From Cristatella mucedo (lineage: Eukaryota > Bryozoa > Phylactolaemata > Cristatellidae): a stretch of 64,000 nt of DNA. How positions within the stretch are numbered: position 1 is the first letter of the stretch; every line of letters begins with the position of its first letter. The stretch lies in NCBI GenBank assembly GCA_009760855.2, contig WPIO01000131.1, forward strand, positions 1,024,501 through 1,088,500. The letters are read 5' to 3'. Under the pieces are notes generated by a model. That model was not told where the DNA came from and did no database searches. It saw nothing but the letters and a program-made list of their open reading frames with translations. The position numbers and the translations under genes are program-made. Below, piece by piece: positions 11,441 through 22,299 of the stretch.

Positions 11441-11539
11441 AAATATGTGAAAATCTAGTGTCGCTCGTAATTGAAAGGCTTATCATGAAAAGCCACCTTA
11501 ATAGAGCAATTAGAGTCGTGTCTCGGTGAGATTAAGATG

Positions 11540-12010
11540 TACTATTATAAAGTGACCGTTCTGTGGACGACCACACGAGCTCAAAATACGCGTGAGACTT
11601 ATTTTGCAACACTAGCTCGTGGTAATTCTGGTCTGCTTACACGGGCACATTCCGTCAACAGTACTGTTTTTTCACAGCTCACACCTGTTTTGGGCCTTGC
11701 AATCAGGCACCTTCGGTTGGTGGGCAACGTTGCAGCCGTAATTGCATCTCGCTAATCTGCCATAGCTCCACTTCTAATCTATTTGGTCCGTGTGCTTAAG
11801 ATCCTCGCAACGACAAAGGTCTGACTGAGGTCGTTGTCTCGAGCCCCGAGGGAATGGGAAGCACAAGAATATAGATCAAGTTCTCTCAGGGCACTGTACC
11901 AAATTATTCTACAATTTTTAATGATATAGTTCACCTGCACTTGCTACCAATCAAGCAGTGTTTTACTTCAAAGTGCAATTAGCTACATTTTTGGTCCATT
12001 TGTTCTCGGG
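11540..12010 (+). mobile_element. LINE-A fragment, strongly decayed
   Basis: DNA similarity to the end of the LINE-A ORF is visible in two parts. One covers the CAATCAGGCACCTTCGG segment, equivalent to the AIRRLQLV codons; the other covers CTGCACTTGCTACCAATC, equivalent to LHWLPV. A SINE-like insert separates them at about 11,810-11,930. Confidence 0.5.
11810..11930 (+). mobile_element. SINE fragment with a LINE-A-like tail
   Basis: The segment with GGTCTGACTGAGGTCGT and TCTCGAGCCCCGAGG matches the tRNA-like part of the SINE at 15,186-15,308, including the B-box-like core. It is followed by sequence resembling the LINE-A 3' stem-loop and tail (TTCTCTCAGGGCACTGT, then AAATTATT). Confidence 0.5.
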
Positions 12011-12279
12011 CTCAAGCAAGCAAACATCAGTACTGACTGGCCATCAACGACCATACGAAGATTAGGGTAGATCTTACTAATGATACTGGCACAGGTTAAG
12101 TTTTCTATAAAGACCAAAAGTGGTTGAATCGCTAATGCAAAAACTATAAAACGTATTTTCACGACCAATTATCTCCTTAATAAGGACTTAGGTAGGCTGA
12201 TCTCGTCACCATTGTAAGGATCTAGCTCATACATTTATCTTTTTAGCTTTTTTTTCAACCAGATTAACAAGATCACCGA

Positions 12280-12950
12280 GTTTTTTCCTATAGTGTCAGA
12301 CTCGTCGCAAGACGCATGTACCTCAATTCATGGCTTCACCACAGTATCTAAATTTAAGGACGTTGACTTTTACGTTTTCTATTAATGACTCTGGAACGAG
12401 TCATAGCAGACCAGCTGAACTCATATATTGAAACTGTAAACCTAGCTAGTGGTTTCTGGTCTGGTTCAAGTGCTACCCACTCCCCACAGTCGGCATTGCT
12501 CTATTATTTAATGACCTACATAGGAATAAAGACATCTGTAGATTATCTGTGCTAGTTTGCTTGATCTTTCGGCAGTTTTGTACACCATCAAACTACGAGT
12601 CTTTCTAGAGTGAATCTCATCTCGGCTGGCCATCACAGTCCGGCACATCTATGGTTCAGGTCCAATCTCAGTTGGATTCCAGAGAATTAATCTAAACGGT
12701 AAAATATCCGCTGATTCACTGCTGATATTTCATGATTTACCTCCACACTCTGTCTTTCGTGTTGTTTTTTATTAATGTGTAGATATCCTCTAAGAAAGCA
12801 CATATATATTGTGTGGGGCGGGTCTTTGTGCTTGCTCAGATTCTCTCTACGGTTCTTACTCTCCGCCTTGCCGATATCGGTGCTTGGCTCAATCTAGCCT
12901 TTCACTTTAATATTATAAGTTCCTAACAACAGATTGAGTTCAGCAAGACG
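12280..12950 (+). mobile_element. LINE-A reverse transcriptase, N-terminal part, decayed
   Basis: Frames broken by stops still read RVIADQLNSYIE, then an FWSGSSATHSPQSALL block (equivalent to the usual QSGFRxxHSTETALL), then a damaged LDLSAAFDTIDH region. They end with a WFRSxLS-like stretch and the NG codons before GVPQGS. This is the part of the ORF upstream of what the 8.45-kb copy keeps. Confidence 0.65.
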
Positions 12951-13119
12951 GGAGCACGAGTACTTATTATTATAAACCACATAACAGGGTTAATAGCTTC
13001 TAATTTACAGCCTGCCTATTCAGGCATTCGAATTTCATTACAGATGCGAGTTCCACAATAGCAGTCGTGCAACTACAGATAAGATGCCACGTTATAGGTA
13101 AACGTTGTTTTCATATTTA

Positions 13120-14300
13120 CCCGGTTAATTTGACGAACTTGGGCAGGCACATTGTAAGTCTATGGCATCCAACGACCAGGGCCGTGAGAAGTTACAATAA
13201 TTTAAAGAGTTAGGCAATCTTACTAATTTTTCAAATAAACCCTGAGTACTGTTTAGCATAATAAGCAAATAAAACCATAGTTTTACTACGCCAATTACTG
13301 GAATAGTAGCAGTATGGCAGTCCAAAAAAGCAGAGAAAGTTATTGGAGGCCAATGCATGAGCACTGGCTTGGACTATGCAGTGAGTGAAGATTGGTAAAC
13401 TCGAAACACCGTTCGCTGTAGCTTGAAATCAGACCACAGTTGCTCAAAGCTGACTGCGAAAATATCACCCGAATCGCAGTTAGGTAAACGGAATGTACAT
13501 GCGAAGACTGGCTCATCCAAGCCATTTGACGAGATACCACGATAACGCCATCTGCAATGCTACACAATCCAGTGAGTGGACTCTAAATATTCTGTCCCAT
13601 AAGGTGTTGCCACGCCTCTGGCCACGGCTAATCTTCTCGTAGTGCAGTGGTGTAATTGGCAGTAACTCGTTGGCTTCTTTGTAGGGTATGTAGCTTCAAG
13701 GAAATATAAATACTTACAGTTCATACTTTCTAGTCACACTAAGCTTCGTTTTTAAATACTAAGGTCAATCGAAAGGTTAATTCCGGACATTTTTTGGGAC
13801 CGGTAAATGGACTGCTAAGTGACAGGTAATTATTTTTTTGTACTAGACTAGTTAGCACACAGATTTATTTAACGGATGGCAAGAGTGCTAGTGCGTCCAA
13901 TGAGGCAGGATACTGAATCACAATTCCTAGTCCTGAAGACCAGGAGATTGTGTTTTTTCCTCTGAAACTGAGTATAGCACTGGTAGTCACAAAATGATCG
14001 GATGGTATCGCTTAGCCGACACCGGAAGCTGAGATATCTGCCCATGCTGCCGATGAAACCTCGAATCAGCACCTGCATCGTGTAAGCCAAACACTGAAGC
14101 TAGATGAGTACTGGCAGAAGAACGTGGGAAGCATCGTAGCACAAATGAAAAGTACTTATTCCATCAAGTAAATCACACCAACGTGTTTAGAGCGGTCATG
14201 CCACGATCTTGATGTCATTCTTGTTTTGAAATATTTAAGGCTGATTTTGATTCAGGTATGTAATGTCAATAAACTGAGGGCTTCCTAACTGTTTAGGTGC
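13120..14300. repeat. inverted, diverged copy of the 25-27 kb unit
   Basis: Reversed, 13,165-13,290 resembles 26,990-27,140 and 13,880-14,160 resembles 26,100-26,420 (and 25,180-25,480), in the expected inverted order. 13,165-13,290 also resembles 21,300-21,440 directly. Frames here (minus 13,364-13,125) carry weak similarity to the 21,476-21,273 frame but no domain I know. Confidence 0.55.
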
Positions 14301-14619
14301 TACACGCTTTTATAATCGTAATCCCTTGATGGCTGCATTTATGCATTGTGTGGTCTCTGCTGTGCAGTGCAGGATAATCGTCCGTAGCTCCTCATCAGTT
14401 TTGTTGATTAGGGAAGTTGTGTAATAGGTGCTTACGTGTAGTTAACTTAGTGGTGAGATTATTGTGGCTCGATGAAATCATTAACAGACGTCGTTTCGAA
14501 CTAAGGTTTGGCTTACGGTTCGGTTGCACATTATATTAGAGCATTTGCCTCCGGAGCCACTGTATGCATTTCATTTGATTACATGGCAGTTCTGCGATTC
14601 TCACGATTATTCGATTATG

Positions 14620-14990
14620 CTGCAATCGCCCGATCGCACATGCTGGTAGGCCAGTAAGCAGTGAGTTGCAGAAGTCGAGACGGGATGTCACGAATGCATT
14701 GACCAACTTATATTTGGTATTCTTAAGTAAACAAGCAAGAATTTTTGAAATATCAGGAAGATGAAAAAGGCAGATTTTACTGTGTAGGTACTATAGTCAT
14801 GTAACGAGAGGTCGCATTGCAACATGACACCTAGATTTCGAGCTAATTCAACTGGATTAATGCTTGTAGAGCCAATTTTAAGCTTCAGCCTTTCCAATTT
14901 GTGAATCACACTGGGTTTGCCAACAACTAGTAAGTCAGTTTTATTGATATGAGAATAGTTCAATATCAGCTTTTTTGTAGTTTGAAGCAG
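14620..14990 (-). mobile_element. LINE-A fragment
   Basis: The minus frame at 14,963-14,688 reads TDLLVVGKPSVIHKLERLKLKIGS, then SINPVELARNLGVMLQCDLSL, clearly the LINE-A segment after FLKLNDDKT. It continues to the AFVTSRLDFCNSLL codons near 14,650. Confidence 0.85.
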
Positions 14991-15185
14991 GATTATTGAG
15001 ACCTAATACTAGCAACGCTTTTCATTTTAAGATTCGAACGTCTAAATTCACTCTTAGGGATCTCAAATAAACGCAACATCTGTCTTCTAGAAAATGTTGT
15101 TGAGCACAACCACTTGCGAACACATCACCTTGAAAGGCACAGTCTGTATTGCGTACTTTTGGTTTTTAAGCTAAGTGTTTGAATG

Positions 15186-15308
15186 GGATATGGCCGAGTT
15201 GGTTCGGTCCAGTGGTTTAGGTGCTCGCCCCGACCAAGGTCTGACTGAGGTCGTGGGCTCGAGCCCCGAGGCATATGTGAAGCGAATTATACATATTTAT
15301 ATTATCCC
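15186..15308 (+). mobile_element. tRNA-derived SINE
   Basis: The A-box-like TGGCCGAGTTGG near the start and the B-box-like GGGCTCGAGCC about 70 bases on resemble a Ser/Leu-type tRNA promoter. A tail GGCATATGTGAAGCG follows. It interrupts sequence shared with 37,500-37,600, which places its borders. It would be transcribed by RNA polymerase III if active. There is no sign that it is a functional tRNA. Confidence 0.7.
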
Positions 15309-15879
15309 AATGCCTGCTGGTCATCATATATGAGAAGTCAGTTCTACTGTTTTGCTCCACAGTTTCTTGCAGTGAAAAACTTTGGTAAAATCAGAGCCTT
15401 GGAAATCCTAATAATGGTAACTGAAGTAAGCAGCCGGCAACAATGCTAGAAGTTTTTGCTAAGCTTAGTAATAATTATAGCTCGAGCTTGGTAACCAATA
15501 CTCTGTAACAGTACGGTTGCTGATTTCTCATATCCCCAATACTAATCGCCTTAGCATTACTGAAACGTCTGTGGCATAGACTCTTTGTTAATACAGAAAG
15601 AATACTAAGGGTGACTTTCTGATTTCTGACTATAAAAAGTCGTGACTGGAAGTTTTTGGCGATCAAAAGATTGGAGCTCGTAGCAGATTGGCCTGCTCTT
15701 GATGCATGTAACTGCCGAGAATTTAATAACATTTTCTCGTTCGTCGCTAACTCTGAAATGAAATCAACTCTAAAACACATGATTTTGGTCGTACCAACTA
15801 TTCTAGAGGCCAATACTTATTTACAGCATCAGTGTCACTAGGTAACAACAAATATATTCAAGGCAGCATAGAACTGCAG

Positions 15880-16930
15880 CAATGGGGCTCACACAGTCTT
15901 TATACTTCCCGGATGCACAAAAGAACTTCGAATGAATTCACCAATTGTGCCTAAGGTGCTTAGCACATTTAGGACCTTCGGCTCTATGGTCCACCGGGCA
16001 CCCCTTCACGGTAAGAAGAAGCTGTGACTTGGGAGCACAGACAACACTGTGCCTGTCATGATCTTCTTATCACAGATCTAGCCCAGACCGCCCAAGCATA
16101 GCTCAACAGCATATAGTCTGCGAGAAAGCTGCTTTAGCTTCTGCTGGACAGGTTCTATAGAAAAATACTTGCTGGATCTTGAAAAATTTCTCTGGAGACT
16201 GCAGTGCTCTGGTGGCGGCCTGAACACACGACAGGCGAATGAGATTTTCCGCATCAGCAGACAGTTTACGTAGTAGAAGAACGTGACAACAGCTGAGATA
16301 TGATAGCGAGGCCGGCAGTTGTAGACTGGTCTAGGCGACAGCGAGGAGATCACTCGTATGGCTTCTCGATTTCTACGAGTGTAGTACAAGCAGAGAAAGA
16401 TGCAGCTAGAAGCTTGGAGAAATGAAGGATGTCGACTAGTAAAAAAATGTCGAACTATCAGGTTTAGCCAGGCAGATTTAGATGGGAACCTTTGAAGAAT
16501 CTGGGTAATCCGGTTATTAAGAGAGCTGGTTGCCTTGCAGCTGTCCCTTGTGCTCACAGCTTGTCCCTCGGGCCAGGCTGCCACAGTAAAGGTGAATGGC
16601 AAGGCCATTGGTGCCAATTTGTTTCCTGGGAGGGGCTAGCGAAATAGTTCACTCCTAGGCATTCGTCTGTGCCTCTGGCCTTCGTCAATCGAATGAAAAA
16701 GACCAACTAAAAGGGGTCGTGAGAAGATGCATTAATCTCTCTGTCAGCACTTCTGTTTAGAGTCACTGGGCAGATCAGGCTGGACATCGAGCAAGGGACT
16801 GTACTCGTGGGAGCCTCAGGGCTCACGGGTTTCTTGAATAACACGGTAGTCCTTGCCATATCCACTTGTCTATTATGTAGGTGTGTTGCAACCATAGGGG
16901 CGAAAACGAAAGTAATCATTGGATCAATTT
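15880..16930 (-). other. GC-richer segment with an unassigned 179-codon frame
   Basis: This stretch is more GC-rich than its surroundings. It holds a minus frame at 16,617-16,078 (179 codons, many Ser, Arg and Leu, with an MAPMALPFTF start) and a second minus frame at 16,919-16,707. I see no known domain, signal peptide or splice structure. Either could be chance frames in an unrecognised mobile element. It ends where the duplicated block begins at about 16,945. Confidence 0.25.
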
Positions 16931-17058
16931 CATAATCATTGGATCAAAATCAAAGCTCTTCATGATTCGTTATTGCAAACAAAAGAACTTGAAAAAAGAG
17001 ACTGAAGTTGAAGCTACAAGTACAAACTGAATATGGTATTGCTTACAAACTCTTACTT

Positions 17059-17064
17059 TTTATT
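17059..17064 (-). other. polyadenylation signal of lectin gene A
   Basis: AATAAA on the minus strand, 36 bases after the stop codon at 17,100. It is conserved at the same place in gene B. Confidence 0.65.
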
Positions 17065-17099
17065 GTTCAGATAGTTGGGAGCATGCATGTACTAGCTAA

Positions 17100-19883
17100 T
17101 CAGCATTTTTGTATTTCATGACAAATTTGGCAAACAAATGCATATTTGTCTGTGGAAGGAACATCGTTCCAGGCGAAGTTATACGATGCTGGTTGCATTG
17201 TGCCCCAGTACTCTTCGTTTTCCGTAAAATCCGGCTGCCTAGCCTGCCAGTCACTGTAGTCAGAACCCGTGAGGCCTAGTGGCTTACATCCGCAGTCCCA
17301 CGTCCACTGTGAAGGATGCTTCCCATCAGCTAGTCGAAATGATAAGCCGATCCAAACAACGAGTCCATCGAACTCTAAAAAGTCACATGTCGTACTAGTT
17401 AGGGCACCGACTGCTTAGAAATTAAAACACCAGGCTAAACCGTTGCCTGGAGAATAAATAAATGGTCGATAGTTGGGTTTGCTGCTTGGGGCACAATCTG
17501 AGCACTAGTTATGGAAGTGTTGCAATAAGTGAGACTTCGCTTGCCTTTGTGGGACTTGAGGTAGTCTGTGATCTCATCCCTCTCATATTTGTTGTTGATT
17601 GCAGCCAATGTCAAGCCTAAACTACGGCATCGATGCTTAGCTTCGAAGTAAGTTGATGGAGTAGTCTCAAAATGGTATTTCCCTTTCCAAAGATTTTCTA
17701 CAAGTTCAAGTTCCACTTTCCACAGAAGCGACGACTATCGAAGCATACAGCTGAGAGCAATAGTAGTTCGAATAGATGCAGCTAGAATCTAATAAATTTA
17801 AATGTATGTGGCAGACATGATTTTTGACTGTCGTTTAATTTCTATACACCTTAATTGTATTAAATATATTGCAATAGATTAATAAAAATTATCCTAAAGG
17901 TTTGTAGTTTTTAAGATTTATGAATAAAAAATCCTAGGCAATGTTCACAAGAAGACCAGTAGAATGTCACTACATCGGACATGTAAATGCATGAAATAGT
18001 TTGCAACTAATAGTTTCTATATTTCGATTTAAAGTCTCCAAATCAACTGATGCGTATAATTACTGTGTGAATTTAGGGATAGATAAAATTTGCACACAGA
18101 AATAAGTTACATACACTAGGTGTGACTCGTGTGAAAATACTAGGCAACAGGCAGATGAGAGCAAATCAAGTCAATAATAACTGATATGCACATCAGTGAA
18201 TTTATGCATGCTGCAAATGTTGGCTAAAACCTTTTGAGTATACCCTTCCACACGCAATGTTAATAGTATACGCCCGTTTCAGGTGTCCTCAAGACGTTCT
18301 ACGAGCTTTTCGGAGAATTATAATGCGGTTGCTCCACTTGGCTCGCTATTATATAAACATGATCATGATTTCTAATCAACTGTCTAGTGTTACTTTTAGC
18401 AACAAAAGCTCGATACTCACAAAAGGTAATAGCTGTATGCTGCTACTGCTAATTGGTGCTACTTTAGTGCAACTGTAAAGCCAAATTATTTTCTCGAAGG
18501 CTTCTCATTTTTAACGTTGCTGAAACGATGGTGCTAGCCGATTAGCTCCTATTCTCAAATCCATAAATTGATTTTAAAGAGGAGATCTTTTGATAAGAAC
18601 ACGACAACCCATGACATTTGATGAGAGGTTAACATAATGCAGGCACTAAAAACGTGCTATCAAAAGGTAGGCAAAATATACTACCTTTATAGTTTGATTC
18701 GTTGCAGTTTTCTGAAGGCTCTAAAGACTTATACAGGGACCTTGACTGAACCTGTATTGCCAGAATTTTATATTTGTGACATCAAACGTATTTAGATCCA
18801 ATACACTCAGATTTACTGCCTTTCAGTGTAAAGGTAAGCAGCCAGCCTAAAGTCCGATAGGTAAAAACCTGATCAAGGGATCACAGAGCATCGCTAATCT
18901 GAGCTGGCCATAAAATAGAAAACATTGCACAATGTGTGCCAATTTAGGCCTGAAAATTTTTCCTAGGATATGTGTGATTCATTATGGTAGTTTGCTATAC
19001 ATTACAGCAATAAATTAGGTTTACGGATAACAGTAGCATTACATAGGTTCACGTGGTATGAAAGCATTTTTTGGAATCACAGCTTGGCTTATCCGAACTG
19101 CTATACTTATTGTATAGTGAAAATATTGAATTGATAAGCAGATATCTAAGATATTAATTTTAGCATCTGAATTTGAAAGGGATCTGTGTCGTATTTAGGC
19201 AGTGTACACCACCATAGCCTATCACACGCTATCACAGAATTCTTAGATAATTTGATATGCAATCCGTGACAATGAAACGTGGTAAAAACAAAACTAATTA
19301 AAGTGCAACGGTCTTTTTCAGCACTAACCCATACGAGTTTAGATGATATTTATTTCATTAGGGGCAGCCGCTGGTAGTTAGAGTGTGACGAAATAATTCT
19401 GAGCTAAGTCTCGCTTATCGAAGCTAAATTCAAAACTACTATCTCAGTGTTCGTTTAACCGTACCTCGACTCTTACCTCTTTCTTAAATGAACAAATTAC
19501 CTAAATTGGCTCCTTTACTATCACGAAAAGGCTAAATAGCCTCAAACTTTACCGATGGTACGCCTGGGCTCTTTATTATTTTCCGGAGGAAATCAGCCTG
19601 ATTTACCAAAAAATTATTGTTACTTAGGTTTGATGTGGAACTCTCTAATCAAGCAGAGACTTACTTTCAGATAGCTCGTTCCTCTCATCCTTTGTCGCCA
19701 CTTCTGGCGTCCCACTCACCTGCATAAACGAAGCATGAAAATTGCATTTCAACTAATGCTGACAGTCATGCCAGTTAGCAACACTGTTAGCTCAACGGCA
19801 GGCTAATTTGTAGTGCCACTTACATTTTCGTTGATGCTGCTTCCGACCAAAAAGAAAGCCCACAGCAGCAAGCACACTTTCAT
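17100..19883 (-). CDS. secreted C-type lectin-domain protein, gene A
   Basis: Predicted small secreted lectin of 186 residues. Proposed coding exons: 19,883-19,824 (start ATG and signal peptide MKVCLLLWAFFLVGSS, ending at AAT|GTAAGT), 17,734-17,545 (190 bases, ending AAAG|GCAAGC, a GC-type donor) and 17,410-17,100. The joins keep frame (phase 0, then 1). The domain runs from about residue 35. It has KYHFETTPSTYFEAKHRC (first helix and Cys), ERDEITDYLKSH, VVWIGLSF, WTWDCGC, the QPD motif that in this family usually goes with galactose-type ligands, EEYWG, then WNDVPS and AFVC. The Cys pair usual around EDCV and WNDxxC is absent (EEYWG and WNDVPS), while an extra CGC is present. No stop or frameshift is seen. 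The GC-AG intron is inferred from phase and from its conservation in B and D. The galactose preference is family knowledge and is not demonstrated. Confidence 0.8.
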
Positions 19884-20070
19884 GATGATTGGGATTCTAA
19901 AGAAACGAAATGCTCAACTAAACTTCTTAACGTGCAGTGACATACCTTTAAGATTTTTAAACGACAAAGTCCCCTTTGGATATTTTTCCCAACATTAAGC
20001 ATTTACTTACCACTAAAGCCGCTTACTAGGAGCATGATTTGCCGTAACAGATCTATCAATATATATGGCA
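19824..20070 (-). promoter_or_regulatory. promoter and 5' leader exon of lectin gene A
   Basis: A TATA-like ATATATAT lies at 20,058-20,067. About 30 bases downstream comes a short untranslated exon (about 20,035-20,011) ending GGCTTTAGTG|GTAAGT. Next is a 114-base intron with a good pyrimidine tract and acceptor (TTTCTTTAG at 19,897), then 13 untranslated bases before the ATG. The whole arrangement is repeated in gene B. The transcription start is inferred. Confidence 0.6.
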
Positions 20071-20949
20071 CTGCACTGGCCGGTGACAACAACTTCTAAG
20101 AAATGCATCTCACTCTAAGCAGAAGCGGCAACCAGCAGGATGGAGTTTAAAAGATTCATCTTAGACAAAAAAGAACAGTGTGGGTGATGTGGCTTAAATG
20201 ATTTGATACCTAAGGGGCTACTTCAGGGAAGCACTTTTACGAGCAGAGGTTGTCTTAGAGAAATAGCACTGAGGCACGAAAAAGCTCGGCTCCCTTCATT
20301 ATACACATCGAACTACTAAAGCTTGCTTATTTATTTTCCGCATTTCCTAATGACAAGGCTGTGCACGACTTAGGGGTACACTGACAAAACAGCTCAAGAC
20401 TGAAGCACCCAGACGAAAGCCCCAACGTTAACAACACGACAAATGCTCACACTATGCACCGCCCTGTTTTAATAACGGTGTATTAAGTACGTGACTCGAT
20501 CTATTTAACTGGCATGCCGTTTTCCAATTCAATTACTATCATGCCAAAAATAAATAATTATTACCTCGGGTTTCATGTGTGGAAGTAATAATGGTACGTT
20601 TAGTTTGGACAAGTAGCAATATTGCAAACGTTCGTTCGTAGCCAATATCATTACAAGTTCTTGGAAAATCAGACCTTATGCTTGATTAGTCATCCTGCAC
20701 GAAATATCTCTAATTATTTATTATTTTGCCTTCGGACAGAATCTCTGGTACAAGATTCGTGATTTCTCCCCTGGAATTGAATACCGTGACCACTATAATC
20801 GACAAATGCACGTAAACTCAGTTTTACTTCTTAGCTTCGTTCTTTGCATATAATATTTTTGCTGCTTTTAGAGAAACGGTCGATCACTGCACTTGATTTA
20901 CAGCACCATTAATTAAAAACAAGGACGACACATACTTTAGGTGAGTGCT

Positions 20950-21480
20950 AAGAGGTTAAAGTGCAAATCGGAGGTCTAATTTGTGACTTTGGATTGTTAC
21001 GGACGCATGAAATACTGCAATACAGTTCCCATTCCACAGTAAATGTCAGAAGACTGCAGTTGTTTGTCTTAATTATACAGAATGGTGTAACAGGTTTACT
21101 TACCACACTCTGTTCAATTAGATGCTTTAGTTCTCCCACTATTGCCTTGATTTGCCAAGGGCTGCTTGCCTATTTACTCGTTCCATCAGCGATACAGCTG
21201 CAAATCCCGAAATATGGCTTACCTAGCTATTATAATTACGTGAAATCGTTGGTTAAATGATTTTGGGTCGTCCTACCTTATTGTAATACATGGGGCACGC
21301 ACTTGGTAATCGAATGGCCACCAATGGTATGGACCTTCTGAGGCCATAGTAGAAAAACTTGTACGGCCATTGCCTAAGTATTTTTTAGTAAACCAGAATA
21401 CTGTTAAATTATTAAGCAAACAAAACCAACGTGTACGAACGCCAAGTCTTGGATCAGTAGCGATATCCCTGTTCAACGAT
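20950..21480 (-). repeat. lectin-region unit with a possible orphan 66-base exon
   Basis: 21,169-21,104 (minus) is bounded by an AATAG acceptor and GTGGTAAGT donor and encodes 22 residues ending GELKHLIEQSV in phase 0-0. The copies at 48.8, 30.3 and 56.7 kb carry stop codons at the same place, so function is doubtful. A minus frame at 21,476-21,273 (RTRWFCLLNN, SEGPYHWWPF) recurs at 49,153-48,947. I do not recognise it. Confidence 0.35.
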
Positions 21481-22299
21481 GGAGAGATAGCAATTAAAGG
21501 CCATTAAACAGTGGCATGGGCTATATCGTCAAATAGTGTTCGTAATTTCTTAACGCTCTGTTTCCAAACTTTAAATTAAATCTCAGTTGCTCCATGCTTA
21601 CGTTGATAACGATAGCACTATCGCATTTCGATTAAGCTCAGAGGCTTGCTGGTCCAGGCTATTAAAGGATTAGCATAAGAACGCTATGCCCAATGCAATA
21701 AACGTTTGTATTTAGCTTTAAATACTCCATCCAGTAATGCCTTGCCGTGAACTCTGCTATGGACCTACCTGCCAGTGGTGAAGTAGTCAAACTGGCATTA
21801 ACCGTTAGCATCTGTGCATGGCACGTACCCTTAAATAAATTGACCTTTCTCTGAATTCATTATAAGTCGCAGTGATTTTAGTCTGTATATAGTTCTTCAG
21901 TCTTTTTAAATGAACCGACAGATACGTTCAAGAATATCATGTGAACTTTTATATAGTGACTGCTATGAGGCAGGTCGTTCATTAACCTTCCATGGCTTGT
22001 TGGCTAGTAAATGCAGTCAACAATTGGCAATAAAGAAAGGCTATGGATATATGGGTGATAGTGGTTACAATTTTCAGTATTGAAGCCCTGGAGATTTTAT
22101 TTATTTTCGGCCTAAATCTGCACGCACCACTAGTCATTAGGCAAGAATATGAGGGTACCGTTTTGGCGACGCCAGTAGCTCAGATGCTGCGAGCAGATGC
22201 ATGACTTAGTGTCTGCTTCTAGTAAACAGAAATCCCACCATCACATGTGGAAACTTTATTTCATGGTATTTGATACTTTATCATTGCTTTGAAATCCTA

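Noticed and set aside
15186-15308. A functional tRNA gene
   Set aside because: Promoter-box-like sequences are present, but no cloverleaf with paired acceptor and anticodon stems could be formed. A SINE explains it better.
16078-16617. A 179-codon minus frame as a host gene
   Set aside because: No domain, signal peptide, splice context or second copy supports it. Reported only as an unassigned segment.
20961-21260. A 99-codon plus frame, also open in copy B
   Set aside because: The older copies at 30.2 and 56.6 kb have stops throughout. The openness reflects recent duplication.
21273-21476. RTRWFCLLNN/SEGPYHWWPF frame as a conserved exon
   Set aside because: The reading frame is not kept in the related segments at 13.2 and 27.0 kb, and there are no splice sites at consistent places.
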